Assembly: GCA_019084245.1 (NCBI GenBank) | Contig: JAHRFE010000033.1 | Location: forward strand, 172,599-236,598 | Direction of reading: 5' to 3' | Source: Hoeflea sp. | GTDB taxonomy: Bacteria; Pseudomonadota; Alphaproteobacteria; Rhizobiales; Rhizobiaceae | DNA: 64,000 nucleotides | Part shown: piece by piece, positions 63,840 through 64,000 of the stretch | Layout of the letters: every line of letters starts with the position of its first letter | How positions within the stretch are numbered: the stretch's first letter is position 1 | Position numbers and translations under genes: made by a program | The notes under the pieces: generated by a model | Databases searched by the model: none | Seen by the model: the letters and a program-made list of their open reading frames with translations, nothing else | Told to the model about the DNA's origin: nothing

Positions 63840-64000
63840 ACAGCCATCATGGTCGAGTGGCTAAAGCGCGTCGCAGCTTTTGAGATTCGGGATTCCCTGA
63901 CTGATTGATTTGTGATTCACTTTACCCATGGAAGGAGAACCGCCATGGGCAAGCCGCATCCGGTCGAGTTGCGTGCGCGTGTCGTTGGGTTTGTAGAGGA
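63840..64000 (+). mobile_element. Left end of an IS630-type insertion sequence (cut by the window edge)
   Basis: The transposase start at 63945 shows an IS630-type element enters here. The preceding 100 bases, rich in short repeats such as GATTCGGGATTCCC, probably hold the left terminal inverted repeat. The exact boundary and target duplication cannot be set because the right end is outside the window. Confidence 0.5.
63945..64000 (+). CDS. IS630-family transposase, N-terminal fragment at the window edge
   Basis: Only 18 codons are visible: MGKPHPVELRARVVGFVE. This is the conserved opening of the helix-turn-helix of rhizobial IS630-family transposases. ATG 63945 is preceded by gaaggag. Whether the rest is intact cannot be seen. 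Confidence 0.7.
   Translation, partial: MGKPHPVELRARVVGFVE

Noticed and set aside
63851-63868. GGTCGAGTGGCTAAAG, resembling the D-arm of a serine or leucine tRNA
   Set aside because: No matching acceptor stem, anticodon arm or T-arm is found around it; it is more likely part of the IS end.

Overview
The window looks like a chromosomal or megaplasmid segment of a high-GC alphaproteobacterium of the Rhizobiales (Rhizobiaceae / Hoeflea-like; the genus is a guess). Support: a RirA-type iron regulator with the three cysteines of rhizobial RirA, a RIME-like rhizobial palindromic repeat beside a DUF559 gene, and dense short-gap operons served by ABC, TRAP and TTT transporters. No rRNA, tRNA, CRISPR array, phage or secretion system was seen. 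The only mobile element is the 5' end of an IS630-type transposase at the right edge.

Region 1 (122-13624, + strand) is a nucleobase-degradation block. It carries the lower reductive pyrimidine route: dihydropyrimidinase, a ureidopropionase-type amidohydrolase, a beta-alanine/omega-amino-acid:pyruvate aminotransferase and a CoA-acylating (methyl)malonate-semialdehyde dehydrogenase. A class II aldolase-like protein of unassigned role, an NMT1/THI5-type ABC importer and an adenine deaminase follow. A RIME/DUF559 cassette interrupts the pathway genes, and a GNAT and an SMR-like gene sit inside the importer operon. Dihydropyrimidine dehydrogenase is not in the window.

Region 2 (13654-32663) is mixed: an alpha-glucosidase, rirA, a serine hydrolase, the Fe-S carrier ApbC/Mrp, a tripartite tricarboxylate-type transporter (tctCBA) with an AbrB-family membrane protein, and a divergent two-component system coupled to a periplasmic binding protein. 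A truncated phosphatase/phytase-like remnant, a GGDEF-EAL protein, two GT4 glycosyltransferases flanking a DUF374 acyltransferase-like gene, and a site-2 protease with a CBS region complete it.

Region 3 (32796-47713) holds a six-gene operon, divergent from a LysR gene, for methylated amine or betaine metabolism: two FAD-GcvT dehydrogenases, a homocysteine methyltransferase, a non-pyrrolysine MttB-family protein, an aldehyde dehydrogenase and a hydroxyisobutyrate-dehydrogenase-like enzyme. Next come a six-Asp-box BNR-repeat protein and an Lrp / UspA / alanine-sodium symporter set.

Region 4 (47778-58272) is a hexuronate/pectin-product catabolic unit. uxaC, a TRAP transporter, kdgF, kduI, kduD, uxuB and uxuA form one operon, opposed by a GntR regulator and kdgK. 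Together they import hexuronates or unsaturated uronates and convert them to 2-keto-3-deoxy-6-phosphogluconate; the last enzyme (Eda) lies elsewhere. Region 5 (58385-63773) is a YtfQRT-YjfF-type sugar ABC importer with its own GntR regulator. IS630 sequence follows at the end.
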